Below, piece by piece: positions 22,049 to 31,500 of a stretch of DNA of 31,967 nt (position 1 is the stretch's first letter; each line of letters opens with the position of its first letter). The stretch spans positions 1 through 31,967 of the IMG/VR virus record IMGVR_UViG_3300017788_000102. One strand, 5' to 3'. The DNA comes from a virus. Made by a program: the position numbers and the translations under genes. Under the pieces are notes generated by a model. It made no database searches and was not told where the DNA came from. It worked only from the letters and a program-made list of their open reading frames with translations.

Positions 22049-22852
22049 CTATTGTTCCGTTTCTGTCACAATCTCGGAGCCAGGAAAACTAATTCTGGTA
22101 CATTCCTCCAAGAGGGCCATAACGACCTGCAGCGTTGCCGTCTCCAGGGTTGGCTTGGGTGCGCTGTTGGAGAACTCATTCCAGAATTTGCCCAACTCTG
22201 CCTTTTGCTCAGCATTGAAACCACTGCTCATTGCCTTGAACTCGTCCCAGAGCCGAGAAATCTTGGGGTCAATTTGTGGACGTGACTGAATCATGTCCTG
22301 CTCAATCTCAATGTTTAGTGCCTCGTCGGAGCGAGCAAGGTATAGCGCAACACCAAATTGCTGTGCTGCCTTCTTGAGGGCATCCGATACGGCTCCCTTG
22401 AACTCATCCCCGAGGTCAACAATTTCGCCCTGCTTCGTTCGCTTGATTTTTTGACCGCCGAAGCCATCTTTTGTGATGGGGAACCCGAATTCACCACCCT
22501 GTACGCTCAATCGAACGTGAGCGACGATGAAGTCGGGGTCAAGGGTGTCTCGTTCGCACTTGATAATTTCCGAAGACCAGCCATCTACGCCAAAACACCG
22601 ATTCAGGCGAGTAATGACCTCACTGACGGGAATGTAGGTCAGCGATGTTCCGCCCTTGCGGAGTTCACGCTCAACCTCCGGAGGAAACGGTTCGCTCAAC
22701 TCCTGTAGCAGACGACGACTGTCATCCTTGCGCTCCTGCTCAGCCTTCAGGCGTTGAATGCGAAAGTCGATAATTGAGTCTGGCGTTTCCGGGCTCACTG
22801 CTTCCCCTTCTTGGTTGACGGTAACTGGTGGTTGTTTTTTGGTTGCTGCCAT
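22049..22852 (-). CDS. Rad52-like single-strand annealing protein
   Basis: A 267-aa protein of the Rad52 superfamily. Conserved core at about residues 55-185: LTYIPVSEVITRLNRCFG, WSSEIIKCERD, FIVAHVRLSVQGGEFGF, DGFGGQKIK, VDLGDEFKGAVSDALKKAAQ and FGVALYLA. This is the phage SSAP-type Rad52 sequence order. The N-terminal 50 residues are charged and likely disordered, and the C-terminal 70 form helices of uncertain role. It is followed at once by the exonuclease, which fits an annealing/resection pair for recombination-dependent replication. Confidence 0.9.
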   Translation of the reverse strand: MAATKKQPPVTVNQEGEAVSPETPDSIIDFRIQRLKAEQERKDDSRRLLQELSEPFPPEVERELRKGGTSLTYIPVSEVITRLNRCFGVDGWSSEIIKCERDTLDPDFIVAHVRLSVQGGEFGFPITKDGFGGQKIKRTKQGEIVDLGDEFKGAVSDALKKAAQQFGVALYLARSDEALNIEIEQDMIQSRPQIDPKISRLWDEFKAMSSGFNAEQKAELGKFWNEFSNSAPKPTLETATLQVVMALLEECTRISFPGSEIVTETEQ

Positions 22853-22867
22853 AATGGTGATTTAATC

Positions 22868-23359
22868 CTATTTTTTGCTGATGGAAATGCTGGTTTTGCC
22901 TTCGCTTTTCTCGCAATAGGCATCGGCGGAGATGCCGATTTTGTTGAGTTCCCCAACCCTCCAGTAAGAGGGGGCCGCGTACTCAAACATCTTCGCCATC
23001 ATATCCTTGGGCGACAATAGAACCTCGCCGGTATCCATGTCAATGGATGACTCATAGACTCTCTCGGCCACGACCGACGCAAGGGCCTTGTGGTCCCATG
23101 CCTTCCTATCGGCTCCGGTCCTCTTCTCAACCTGCTGACCGGAGGGGAGAATGATGATGCCTTCGTCCATCATCCCAATGATGGCCTGCTCAACTTCTCC
23201 ATCAAGAATCGCCAAGTCGCGCTTAAGGTCGCGGAGGGCCAGCAATACTACACAGACATCCTCAATGAGAGGCGACTCTGGGCTATTCCCGGAAAGGGCG
23301 GACACAACCACACGGTCTAGGTCTCGCCGAATTTCAGCGATACGCTCTAATGCTTCCAC
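22868..23359 (-). CDS. hypothetical protein next to Rad52-like gene
   Basis: A 163-aa protein from GTG 23359, with AAAGGGG upstream. The N-terminal half is helical (LERIAEIRRDLDRVVVSAL, then VLLALRDLKRDLAILDGEVEQAIIGMM). The C-terminal half has IILPSGQQVEKRTGADRKAWDHKALASV and MMAKMFEYAAPSYWRVGELNKIGI. Such a protein beside the annealer is a common arrangement in actinophages, but I know no function. The operon runs terminase, this gene, Rad52, exonuclease, unknown, HNH. Confidence 0.62.
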   Translation of the reverse strand: MEALERIAEIRRDLDRVVVSALSGNSPESPLIEDVCVVLLALRDLKRDLAILDGEVEQAIIGMMDEGIIILPSGQQVEKRTGADRKAWDHKALASVVAERVYESSIDMDTGEVLLSPKDMMAKMFEYAAPSYWRVGELNKIGISADAYCEKSEGKTSISISKK

Positions 23360-23385
23360 TTACGCCCCTTTGATATTGGACCTAC

Positions 23386-24690
23386 TCAGACAATGATACC
23401 CACGCGTTTGCGTTGCGGCAACCCCAACCCGGCAAGATAAGAAAATGCACCTACCGCAGAGTCGACCTGGTCGTCATGGTCGCACGCTTCGGGGAAGGTT
23501 GACAATTCATCCAGCCAATCGGTCAACCACGCACCGCGCATACAGCGGACGTTGCCATTGGCTGCAGCGGCAGCAAATGGTCGTGCCCTTGTCACCTTGT
23601 CGCCAGTGGAACGAATGCCCTGAAAATCAAATCCGGGCAGAACATACCGCGCATACTGGTCAACAAGCGCTTTTCCTGACGAACCTGGCTCTTGCTCCAT
23701 ACGAATCGTAACCGTGCGACCGTCCTCGTATGCCGTCTGTGCAATAAGTTCCTCAACCTTTTCGCCACGAACACGAGCGCGACGAACATCGAGTATGTAG
23801 GCAATACCACCATCAAACAGCATAAGCGTGCCTACGGTCCAGTCTGGGTCTGGATTGGTATGACTTGGCTCCGACGCCGCGAGGTCCCAAAACCGTACAG
23901 CGCGTGCAGTGGATGAAATTTTTGGCAAATCAGATGGGTCGATAATGATAATTGATTCACGCTGAAACATCGAGCCCAGAGTTGTGGCCCACCAATCGCC
24001 CTCCTCTAGGCGACGACGCTCGAGTGGGTCTAGCGCCTGAAGGGCAGCGCGATAGGAGTCGGCATCAATACCGGGGTTATCTGAAAGTTTTGACGGAACA
24101 AATATGCGCCCCTGCTCACGACCCTCTACAATGAACCGCTGCCTGACCCAGTTTGGCGCAGGGTTGCAAGCGGTGCGCATGCGTAGTGGTACCTGCGAGA
24201 GCGGTCCAGATACAGGGCGACGCATACGCGAGAACAGATAACGATAATCAGATTCACGAATTTCCGTAACCTCGTCCATGCCGATAAATTGAAATTCTGA
24301 GCCCTTGTAGCGCATGTAGTCTTGACTATTATTTAGGTATCCAAACGATATTCTTGCTCCTGATGGGAATGTTGCAATGTAGTTATTGGCGTTCCATCGC
24401 ACATCGTCATACGATGACATCCAACTAATGAAGCGGTCCATGATGGCTCCAGGAAGAGCCAAGTCGGCATATGTGCGACGGAAGATAATTGCAGAGTATC
24501 CTGGAACGTCAACATATTGTAACGCCGACATCAATAATGCCGAACTTTTCCCACCGCCAGCGGCTCCGCCGAATAGTGCCTCCATGCAATACGTACGAAG
24601 GAATACCTTCTGTGTTAGCGATGGTTCTTCTGGGCAGTACAGCGGCTTCTTGGGGTCCAAAAACCTAAGTACTTCATTCCAGTTGGTCAT
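23386..24690 (-). CDS. terL: terminase large subunit
   Basis: ATP-driven packaging motor and nuclease, 434 aa from ATG 24690, with GGAGTGGAAG just before it. A longer open frame to 24777 would overlap the divergent gene and add unlikely residues. Motifs: Walker A GGAAGGGKS (41-49), FIFRR-type helix after it, Walker B FIGMDE, and a nuclease domain with FWDLAAS, then ILDVRRARV, and the final acidic patch ACDHDDQVDSAVGAF. This is the usual terminase large subunit order. No small subunit gene is recognised. It is divergent from the portal gene, which is unusual because terminase and portal normally share an operon. Confidence 0.93.
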   Translation of the reverse strand: MTNWNEVLRFLDPKKPLYCPEEPSLTQKVFLRTYCMEALFGGAAGGGKSSALLMSALQYVDVPGYSAIIFRRTYADLALPGAIMDRFISWMSSYDDVRWNANNYIATFPSGARISFGYLNNSQDYMRYKGSEFQFIGMDEVTEIRESDYRYLFSRMRRPVSGPLSQVPLRMRTACNPAPNWVRQRFIVEGREQGRIFVPSKLSDNPGIDADSYRAALQALDPLERRRLEEGDWWATTLGSMFQRESIIIIDPSDLPKISSTARAVRFWDLAASEPSHTNPDPDWTVGTLMLFDGGIAYILDVRRARVRGEKVEELIAQTAYEDGRTVTIRMEQEPGSSGKALVDQYARYVLPGFDFQGIRSTGDKVTRARPFAAAAANGNVRCMRGAWLTDWLDELSTFPEACDHDDQVDSAVGAFSYLAGLGLPQRKRVGIIV

Positions 24691-24764
24691 CTTCCACTCC
24701 GCGCGCGTTTTCTGTATTAGATTGTACCTGGTCAACCAAAGTAGCCACGACGAAAAACTAACAC
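24691..24764. promoter_or_regulatory. divergent control region between terminase and head genes
   Basis: A 74-base gap with starts on both sides: terminase leftward and the membrane protein/portal rightward. It must hold promoters for at least one side. On the minus strand, TACAAT (near 24731) resembles a -10 box, but a matching -35 is not clear; nothing firmer is seen. Confidence 0.35.
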
Positions 24765-24974
24765 ATGAAAAACCCAATCGCCAAGACCCTTACCCGCCTC
24801 CGCCAATACTTGGGTCGTGAACGAATAGTTACACGTTCCTTTTCTGCTCATATATTAATGGTATTGTTTATTTTGCTAACTAGCATAGGAGCGGCAGTCA
24901 TTTTGCCCCCAGCGGGCCTTATTGTGGCAGGTGTATTTTGCGGTCTATACGGATATTTGCTTGGTTCTGAATAA
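24765..24974 (+). CDS. small membrane protein upstream of portal
   Basis: A 69-aa protein, MKNPIAKTLTRLRQYLGRERI, with a basic amphipathic N-terminus, then SAHILMVLFILLTSIGAAVIL and PPAGLIVAGVFCGLYGYLLG, two hydrophobic segments joined by Pro-Pro. It looks like a two-pass membrane hairpin. It lies two bases before the portal start, so is likely co-expressed. No Shine-Dalgarno is seen. Function unknown; holin or a head-associated membrane anchor are both conceivable. Confidence 0.55.
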   Translation: MKNPIAKTLTRLRQYLGRERIVTRSFSAHILMVLFILLTSIGAAVILPPAGLIVAGVFCGLYGYLLGSE

Positions 24975-24976
24975 CC

Positions 24977-27034
24977 ATGGCCTGGAACACAAGTGACAAC
25001 AAATCCCTCGGAAATGGTGGGCAGAAAGTAGCCTTGGGGCCCGGCGGTTTAGTCGCGCAGAATGCCTCCTACGCTGGAAAGGCCTATCGCGACCCATGGG
25101 ACATTGAGCGCGCCTATCGCGAGGGCATGCAGAAGGTCACCTGGGTGTCACGCTGCATTGATGCAATTGCAGGAAACCAAGCACGCCTGCCAATCATTCT
25201 TCGACGCGACAATTCGCCAGAGGGCAGCATTGTCAGGAACAAGGGTGGCAAGCAAAAGGGAATTCTTGACATCTTAAATACTAAGAGCAATATTGGAGAG
25301 AACTCCTTCATTTTCCGCTACCGCATGTCGTCCCAGTTGCTCCTCGGCACCCGAGGGGTATTCATTGAAAAGGTCCGGGGGCGAGATGGCGGCATCATTG
25401 GCCTAAACCTCCTCCCGCCCCAATCAACGGCCCCAATCCCCGACCCCAAAGAATTCGTTTCGGGATACGAGGTATTGATGCCGAATGGTGACAAGGTAAT
25501 CATGAAGCCACGGGATGTTGTGTGGATTCGCCGCCCACATCCGCTTGACCCCTACTTGTCACTCACCCCACTTGAATCTGCTGGCATTGCCGTTGAGATT
25601 GAGAATCTTGCCAAGTTGTACAACCGTAACTACCTCCTGAATGACGGCAGGCCTGGCGGACTGCTTGTTTTGCGCGGGGAAATTGACGATGACGACAAGG
25701 ACGAACTGCGCAATAGGTTCAGAGGGAATCTGGGCAAGGTTGGTCAGACTTCGGTTATTTCCGCCGACGATGGTGTTGATTTCGTTGATACTTCGTCAAA
25801 CCCACGTGATGCTGCCTACATTCAGATGCGTCAAATAACCAAGGAGGAGATTCTTGCCTCATTCGGCGTGCCGGAATCGGTCATTGGCAATGCCGCTGGA
25901 AGGACATTCAGTAATGCCAGTGAGGAAATTCGTGTTTTCTGGAATGAGACAATGGCCCCCCACCTGGAGGTTCTGGCTCGCGCACTAGATGAATTGGATG
26001 ACGACCACTATATTGACTTTGATACCTCAGATGTTCCTGTGTTGATTATGGCCAAACAGGAATCAGAGCGTTATCTGATGCAGGAATTACAAGCAGGGCT
26101 CATTAGCGTCAACGAGTATCGTCTTGGCACGGGCCGCAAGGATGTTGAGGCAGATTTGGCCGATAGTTTGCTAATGAATCCAAACCTGACACCAATTGCA
26201 AATACCAAAAAGCCAATGCCGACACAGCAGCCGGGCATGCCCATGCCGGGTCAGGGTGGACCTCCAGGGATGCCAGGGATGCCAGGGATGCCGCCAGACG
26301 CTGGTGCTCCACCTGCTATGCCTGGAATGCCCCCTGGTGGAGACATGTTGGCGTTGCCGCCCGAGATGGCTGGCGGCGCGCCACCCGACCCCACGACGAT
26401 GGCTGGAGCAATGGCCCTCGAATCAATGGGCGGAGCCGGACCGGGCGCACCGGGAGCAGGCGCGCCACCAGGAATGTCAATGGCTGGCGCCAGCGGTTCA
26501 GAAATCTTTACCAAGGATGACTCAAGCGACATGGCCGTCTCTCGCTGGACAGAAATTCTGGACCGAAGTATTGAGCGCGTTTTAGAGAGAATGCAACGAG
26601 TCGTTCTCGAGAAGATGAATGGTCAAAAATCCCGCCGTGCCCTTGCTTCGGGGGGCCTGGACATAGACTCAATCGTAAGCAAGGACACCTGGTTTAAGCA
26701 GTTGGACGAGGATGTGAAGCCAGTTCTGGCAACAATTGTCCGTGATTCCCAAAATGTCTATGGTGAAAAGTCTCTAAATTACAAGGCCCCAACCAAGAAC
26801 GATATTGCCGTCAACTCCGAATCACAAATGGCACGCATTAAGTCACTTGTTGATGGAATTTCTGCGGAGATTGCAACATCAATCTTCAATTCATATGGAA
26901 TACCAGGTGAAGAAGAGAGATATTCTGCATTACGGTCTTCTGTCAATATGATTTTTGCTGATGCTATTGCCAATTCTCGTCCGGCAGTTGCAGATAGGGA
27001 AGCCCGTCGAGCCTGGGATTTTAGTCGGCCCTAG
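24977..27034 (+). CDS. portal protein with Gly/Met/Pro-rich linker
   Basis: A 685-aa HK97-type portal forming the dodecameric ring at the packaging vertex. Core: GLVAQNASYAGKAY, WVSRCIDAIAGNQARLPI, ILLGTRGVF-like segment with GTRGVFIEKVRG, the stem helix EILASFGVPESVIGNAAG, and FSNASEEIRVFWNETMAPHLE, typical of the family. A region at about residues 410-510 is low-complexity, rich in Pro, Gly and Met, including GMPGMPGMP from a 9-bp triplication. The last 175 residues (RWTEILDRSIERVLERMQRVV, then KDTWFKQLDEDVKPVL) are helical and could be a scaffold-like or MuF-like extension. Standard portals are nearer 450-500 aa. Confidence 0.9.
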   Translation: MAWNTSDNKSLGNGGQKVALGPGGLVAQNASYAGKAYRDPWDIERAYREGMQKVTWVSRCIDAIAGNQARLPIILRRDNSPEGSIVRNKGGKQKGILDILNTKSNIGENSFIFRYRMSSQLLLGTRGVFIEKVRGRDGGIIGLNLLPPQSTAPIPDPKEFVSGYEVLMPNGDKVIMKPRDVVWIRRPHPLDPYLSLTPLESAGIAVEIENLAKLYNRNYLLNDGRPGGLLVLRGEIDDDDKDELRNRFRGNLGKVGQTSVISADDGVDFVDTSSNPRDAAYIQMRQITKEEILASFGVPESVIGNAAGRTFSNASEEIRVFWNETMAPHLEVLARALDELDDDHYIDFDTSDVPVLIMAKQESERYLMQELQAGLISVNEYRLGTGRKDVEADLADSLLMNPNLTPIANTKKPMPTQQPGMPMPGQGGPPGMPGMPGMPPDAGAPPAMPGMPPGGDMLALPPEMAGGAPPDPTTMAGAMALESMGGAGPGAPGAGAPPGMSMAGASGSEIFTKDDSSDMAVSRWTEILDRSIERVLERMQRVVLEKMNGQKSRRALASGGLDIDSIVSKDTWFKQLDEDVKPVLATIVRDSQNVYGEKSLNYKAPTKNDIAVNSESQMARIKSLVDGISAEIATSIFNSYGIPGEEERYSALRSSVNMIFADAIANSRPAVADREARRAWDFSRP
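26264..26290 (+). repeat. 9-bp tandem repeat in portal linker
   Basis: Three perfect copies of CCAGGGATG, coding Pro-Gly-Met, inside the portal low-complexity linker. The count could vary between strains through slippage without shifting the frame. Confidence 0.85.
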
Positions 27035-27072
27035 TTTCTGTAAAGTAATTAGAGGTTTCAGTAAACTAAATA

Positions 27073-27109
27073 AATATGTCCAATGTCTGCAAGCAACAAC
27101 TGACATATT
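27073..27109. repeat. inverted repeat between portal and protease genes
   Basis: AATATGTC at 27073-27080 and its exact complement GACATATT at 27102-27109, 21 bases apart, in the 106-base AT-rich gap before the protease gene. It could be an operator or part of an mRNA structure. No T run follows. Confidence 0.4.
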
Positions 27110-27140
27110 GACTATCATTGAGTGAAGCGATTGGAGCAAT

Positions 27141-28529
27141 ATGAGCGACTCAGTGCAGGAACAAATTAATTTCAAAGCCCTAAATGGCCAGGTCAACATA
27201 GATGAAGCACAAGGAATTGTTGAATGCTTTGTTGCTGCCGTTGGCAATAAGGACTCTGTCGGTGATGTTGTCGCGACTGGTGCGTTTAATGAAAGTCTGA
27301 AACGCCGTAAGCCTCGTGTCGTATGGGGGCATAGTTGGAATGACCCCATCGGCAAGGTGCTTGAAATTTACGAAGTACCGTCCAGTGACCCCCGCCTTCC
27401 AGCAAAAATGAAGATGGCCGGTGTTGGTGGTCTCTTTGCCAAGGTGCAGTTCAATCTGGCGACAGAAAAAGGGCGCGAAGCCTTTGCGAGCGTGGCATTC
27501 TTTGGCCATGAGCAGGAGTGGAGTATCGGCTACAAGACGCTCAACGCCACCTTTGACCCACAGGCACAGGCAAATGTCCTGCATGAGGTTGAGTTATATG
27601 AGGTGAGCCCTGTTCTGCATGGCGCCAATGCATTGACGGGAACCATCTCTGTCAAGAGCGACGAGGGTGATAAGTGCGGAATGCCAGATGGCCCTACTGC
27701 GGTAATGACCCCACGTGGTCCAGCCATCGTTGGTCGTCCAGTTCTTCCACAAGCACCCGTTCGCCATTATGGAGAACACCACCGCGAATACTCTCGCAGA
27801 CGTGAGGACATCTTTGCCGAGGGGGAGGCTCGCCAGTTGCCGGACGAGGCCCTGAATGCCCTATCAATGGAACTAATGAGTCGCTCCCGCTCACGGCTAG
27901 ATGTTCTTTATGCAACAGAAAACTCTGTTGTCTTTAATCGTGATGCGGGCAACGGCAATATGGTCACCTATCGGCTGGGTTACCACTACGACATTGACTC
28001 CGGGGAGTACATGTTTGGCAAGCCAGAGAAGATTGGCATACGCAACGAGGAAAGCCGCATGCCATCAGCAACCGTCTTTTCGCCTCAGATGCCTCCTATG
28101 CCGATGAGCGTAAAGCCCCAAATGGGGATGCCTAGCGGTTTGATGTTCATGGCCAGCGGTGGAAAGTCACTGGATGAACAGATGCACGAGGCTGCAAACA
28201 TAATCTTTGATGTGACAACGGGCGCTGGAACTCTTCCCGCAGACAAAATAACTCGCGCCATTGAACTCCTGGAGTCGCTGAAGCCAACGGCCGCTAAGTC
28301 GCAGGAACAAGAGGTATTCACGGTCCTGTGCACCCCGGTAGAGGCATACCATGTCAAGAGCCTGTTGGACCCCGTCATTGATTACCACCGCCTTGATGCT
28401 GATATTGACGACGAGGGCATTCACATTAGTAATGGTCTCACCGAGGACGCGATTACCGCCCTTGAGCGAGTCGCGGCATCAATAGACGAGGTTCTCTACG
28501 GCAAGGCCGGTGGTTCAAAAAAATTCTGA
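27141..28529 (+). CDS. prohead protease (HK97 type) with long C-terminal extension
   Basis: A 462-aa capsid-maturation serine protease. TTGGAGCAAT precedes ATG 27141. Catalytic-region motifs: His64 in VVWGHSWNDPIGKV, Ser128 in EQEWSIGYKTL, and LYEVSPVLHGANALTGT near 175-190, typical of the U35 family. The protease part is about 200 residues; the rest is an unusual extension, with a Pro/Met-rich segment near 310-340 and a final alpha/beta part (EVFTVLCTPVEAYHVKSLLD, then GLTEDAITALERVAASIDEVL), which may act as a scaffold. The last codons are TCA AAA AAA TTC TGA: a slippery heptamer two codons before the stop. See the frameshift entry. Confidence 0.88.
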   Translation: MSDSVQEQINFKALNGQVNIDEAQGIVECFVAAVGNKDSVGDVVATGAFNESLKRRKPRVVWGHSWNDPIGKVLEIYEVPSSDPRLPAKMKMAGVGGLFAKVQFNLATEKGREAFASVAFFGHEQEWSIGYKTLNATFDPQAQANVLHEVELYEVSPVLHGANALTGTISVKSDEGDKCGMPDGPTAVMTPRGPAIVGRPVLPQAPVRHYGEHHREYSRRREDIFAEGEARQLPDEALNALSMELMSRSRSRLDVLYATENSVVFNRDAGNGNMVTYRLGYHYDIDSGEYMFGKPEKIGIRNEESRMPSATVFSPQMPPMPMSVKPQMGMPSGLMFMASGGKSLDEQMHEAANIIFDVTTGAGTLPADKITRAIELLESLKPTAAKSQEQEVFTVLCTPVEAYHVKSLLDPVIDYHRLDADIDDEGIHISNGLTEDAITALERVAASIDEVLYGKAGGSKKF

Positions 28530-28553
28530 CGCCCGACTTTCCTGAGTCAGGGC
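28517..28553 (+). other. candidate programmed -1 frameshift site (A AAA AAA plus stem-loop)
   Basis: Seven A's at 28517-28523, read A AAA AAA in the protease frame. A 7-base spacer with the stop TGA follows, then a stem-loop at 28531-28553: GCCC and GACT pair with AGTC and GGGC, with a single bulged A and a six-base loop TTCCTG. Heptamer, 5-9 base spacer and stem are the three standard elements. The frame entered is exactly -1 and open to the right edge. Confidence 0.75.
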
Positions 28554-31500
28554 TAAATGCCGAATTGAAACAACTCGGCCCAAAGGTCGGTCGGCGCCTA
28601 GGTGGTGGCTTGCGCTCGGCTGGACCCGGCATGGCATTTGTTGACGTGACTGGTCGAGTCGACGCCGACGCTGACGGAATTGTCTTTGAAGGAACGCCCC
28701 TAGAGCGGCCAATTATCCCACGTTTTATAGTTCCCAAGAACCTGGCACGTCGTCTCGCAAAGTTGACCGAAGGCGATGCTGTTGAGATTGAAAATCAACG
28801 CAGGGCAGGCAACGTCAATATTGAATTCGATGAGACAAAACTACGTTCACTTATTGGGCAAGTTGACGGTGGCCCAGAGGAACTACAGGACGCACGTACT
28901 CAAAGAAGCCGTCGTTCAATGCGAAGCATACGTGAGCGCATTCCCCTGGGTGATGTGATTGATAGAGAGGTAGACAAAGACGAACCAGACTATGAGGAAC
29001 TAGATACTTATCAACGAGACCAGGTCTGGCAGGACATCCGGGGCAAACTTAAAGAAAAAATTATGTCTATGGGGAATTGGACGCCGGACCAGATAAAGCG
29101 CATCGAGGACCAGGTGCATAACCTAGTTTCGAACCTGGAGCAAATGAGAGACCGTTGGGAGTTAATGGGACGCCGCGAGCGGCGTGGACTCCTCAGGAGA
29201 GAGCGGATTGTGGATGGATTTGAATCACATCCCGATATAGACCTCACTATAGAAGATATTGTCAAACAATCAGAAATAAGAATTCATGATGATGGAACAA
29301 TTTCACTCAGACTTCCCCCTAATAAAATTTTGCGCTCCCTGCTACCGGGAGATAGGGATTACCACAATACTGAAATACCTGACGCACGCACCCTTCGGCC
29401 AATAAGGGACGATATCAAGAAGACGACAGACGCAAGACAATGGTATGACCTTGTTAATTCGTTTTTCCCCGATGATGGCTCCGCGAGCCCCAGCCTGGCT
29501 AGATTCCCAGTAGTAAAGAGTGAGCGTTTACCATTTCATGACCTCTTTTCGGTTAAATATCAAGAAAAGTTATTTAGGGCTCGTCCAGAACGAGAAGACG
29601 CAATTTTGTTGCGTGCAAATGAGATTGCGGCAAAAATTCTTAAGCATTATGTGATTCCCGAACTAGACAAAATTAAGCGTAATCAAGATGCCAGAATCGG
29701 CGCCAAAGCCAGCAATACAGAAAATTACACCAATGGATATTTGCGTCTTCTGACCGACCCGCATTCTTGGCAAAGTATTTCTCAAGAACTGGAAGAAGCG
29801 GGATATCTAGTAGACCCACTAACAATGTTGCACGATGTTCTTGGACACCACGCACTGGGCAACACTTTTGACCGCCATAGCGAATGGGGCAATATTCTTG
29901 CTACGTTGTCGCTTGCTAGAGATAAGGAATTTTGGGACCGCTTGCGGCAAATTCCAGGACTAGAGGACCTAACCGACGAGGACAGAGAAATATACTTGCG
30001 TGGAACGCTCGCTGTAGTTGCCGCCAACTGGATTGCTCTTGTTGTCAGTCCGCAATTGAGGTCCGAATTCAACCTTAAAACAATTTCTAATGCCCTACTC
30101 GATTATGACGGCCCAATTGATGACGTCATCGACCGCCTAGACCCGCCAGAAAAGCAGGGCTCAATGAGGTCGACTCGGTCAATGTCGCTTGCGGACACAT
30201 CCGATGATGACCTGAGCAATATTGCTCTCGGTTCTGTTGAGGGCATCTCAATCAGAGAAGAGCGCCTATCTGCGCCACCGGAAAAACGAGACCGAAGCCT
30301 CCTGGGCAAGCGTAGCCAGCGAACACAACGCTCGCTTAGGTCCGGGAATGTTGGGTATGCCAAGAAATGGGAAGCGCAAGCCAAACTTGAACTTGCAATG
30401 GAAAAGAAATTGGCCAAAAAGCGCAAAGAAAGAAATCGGACGCTTTTGGATTCGGTCACAAGAATACTCTCAACAGACCTAATGGGGGCAATTCATACTG
30501 CAAGTTTTGAAGACGAAGAGTATATTGCCTCTGGTGGAATTAGTGCTGTTCAGTATAGAAATAATCTATTGGGTCGATTGGCTGTTGATGCAGAAACAAT
30601 CGATAACCCACTATCAACCAATGGCCGCGCATCTCTGTCGGAGATGGAATTTAGAGATTTGGAGTCATTGTTAGTAGAGTATGGCCAAAAAATAGAACCC
30701 CTCTCCACCGAGCAGCAACAATTGGTCATTGCCCTACGTGCAGCAATTAAAAAACTTGAAAGGCCAGCAAGGAGGCAAAGAAAGGGCGGTAACGAGAGAA
30801 GCCTGCCATACGAAAGAATTTCTGTCAAAGAGTTTTTCCAAGGGCCATACGGCAAAGGCTGGATATACCCAGATGGGACAATCTACCCAGTTCTGTTTTA
30901 TCACGGCGATGAGCATGACTATGAGGAATCATTTGAGGATGGCCTAATTCGTCTTACGGTGAATCATGCCGGTGTTTCCAGAATCGGACGTCCAAACTCT
31001 TCCAATCCTCTCTACTACGAGATTCCTGGCGATATTGGAATTGAGTTTAATGGACAACCAAGTGAAGATGCCATTCGTACGATAGAAACACTCAGCGAAG
31101 TAGTTGAACATGCGAAAATGTACTTCGACCGTAAAGACGGCAAAATGGCAAGTTGGATGCTGGAGCGCGACGATGTGTGGCGGATGGGTATAGAAGAGGC
31201 ATTGCAGCCACGGTCATCGCGCTCAATGCGCTCCTCTCGCCTCATTAGCGAAGATAAGTGGGTAGAGGAAAACAGGCGCCGCGTTAGAGAGGTTGCTGCC
31301 AAGGCGCAAAAATGGAAAGAAGACCGCAAGGAAAAGGGCCTCAAAAAGCACGCCAGCCTCGTGTCGCTCTTGAACACGATTGAAGAAGGTCTTGTTGATT
31401 CTCAACAAGAAGATGAGATTATTTCCATCGACAGAGTAAAAAGTTTTATTGAAGCAACAATTATTTACGATAATCCATATGCGGCGGTTCCAAAAGAAAT

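Noticed and set aside
24691-24777. Longer terminase start at 24777
   Set aside because: It would overlap the divergent small membrane gene, and the added residues do not look like terminase. ATG 24690 has GGAG in the right place.
26200-26510. Collagen-like fibre gene
   Set aside because: The Gly-Met-Pro-rich stretch is an internal linker in frame with portal sequence on both sides.
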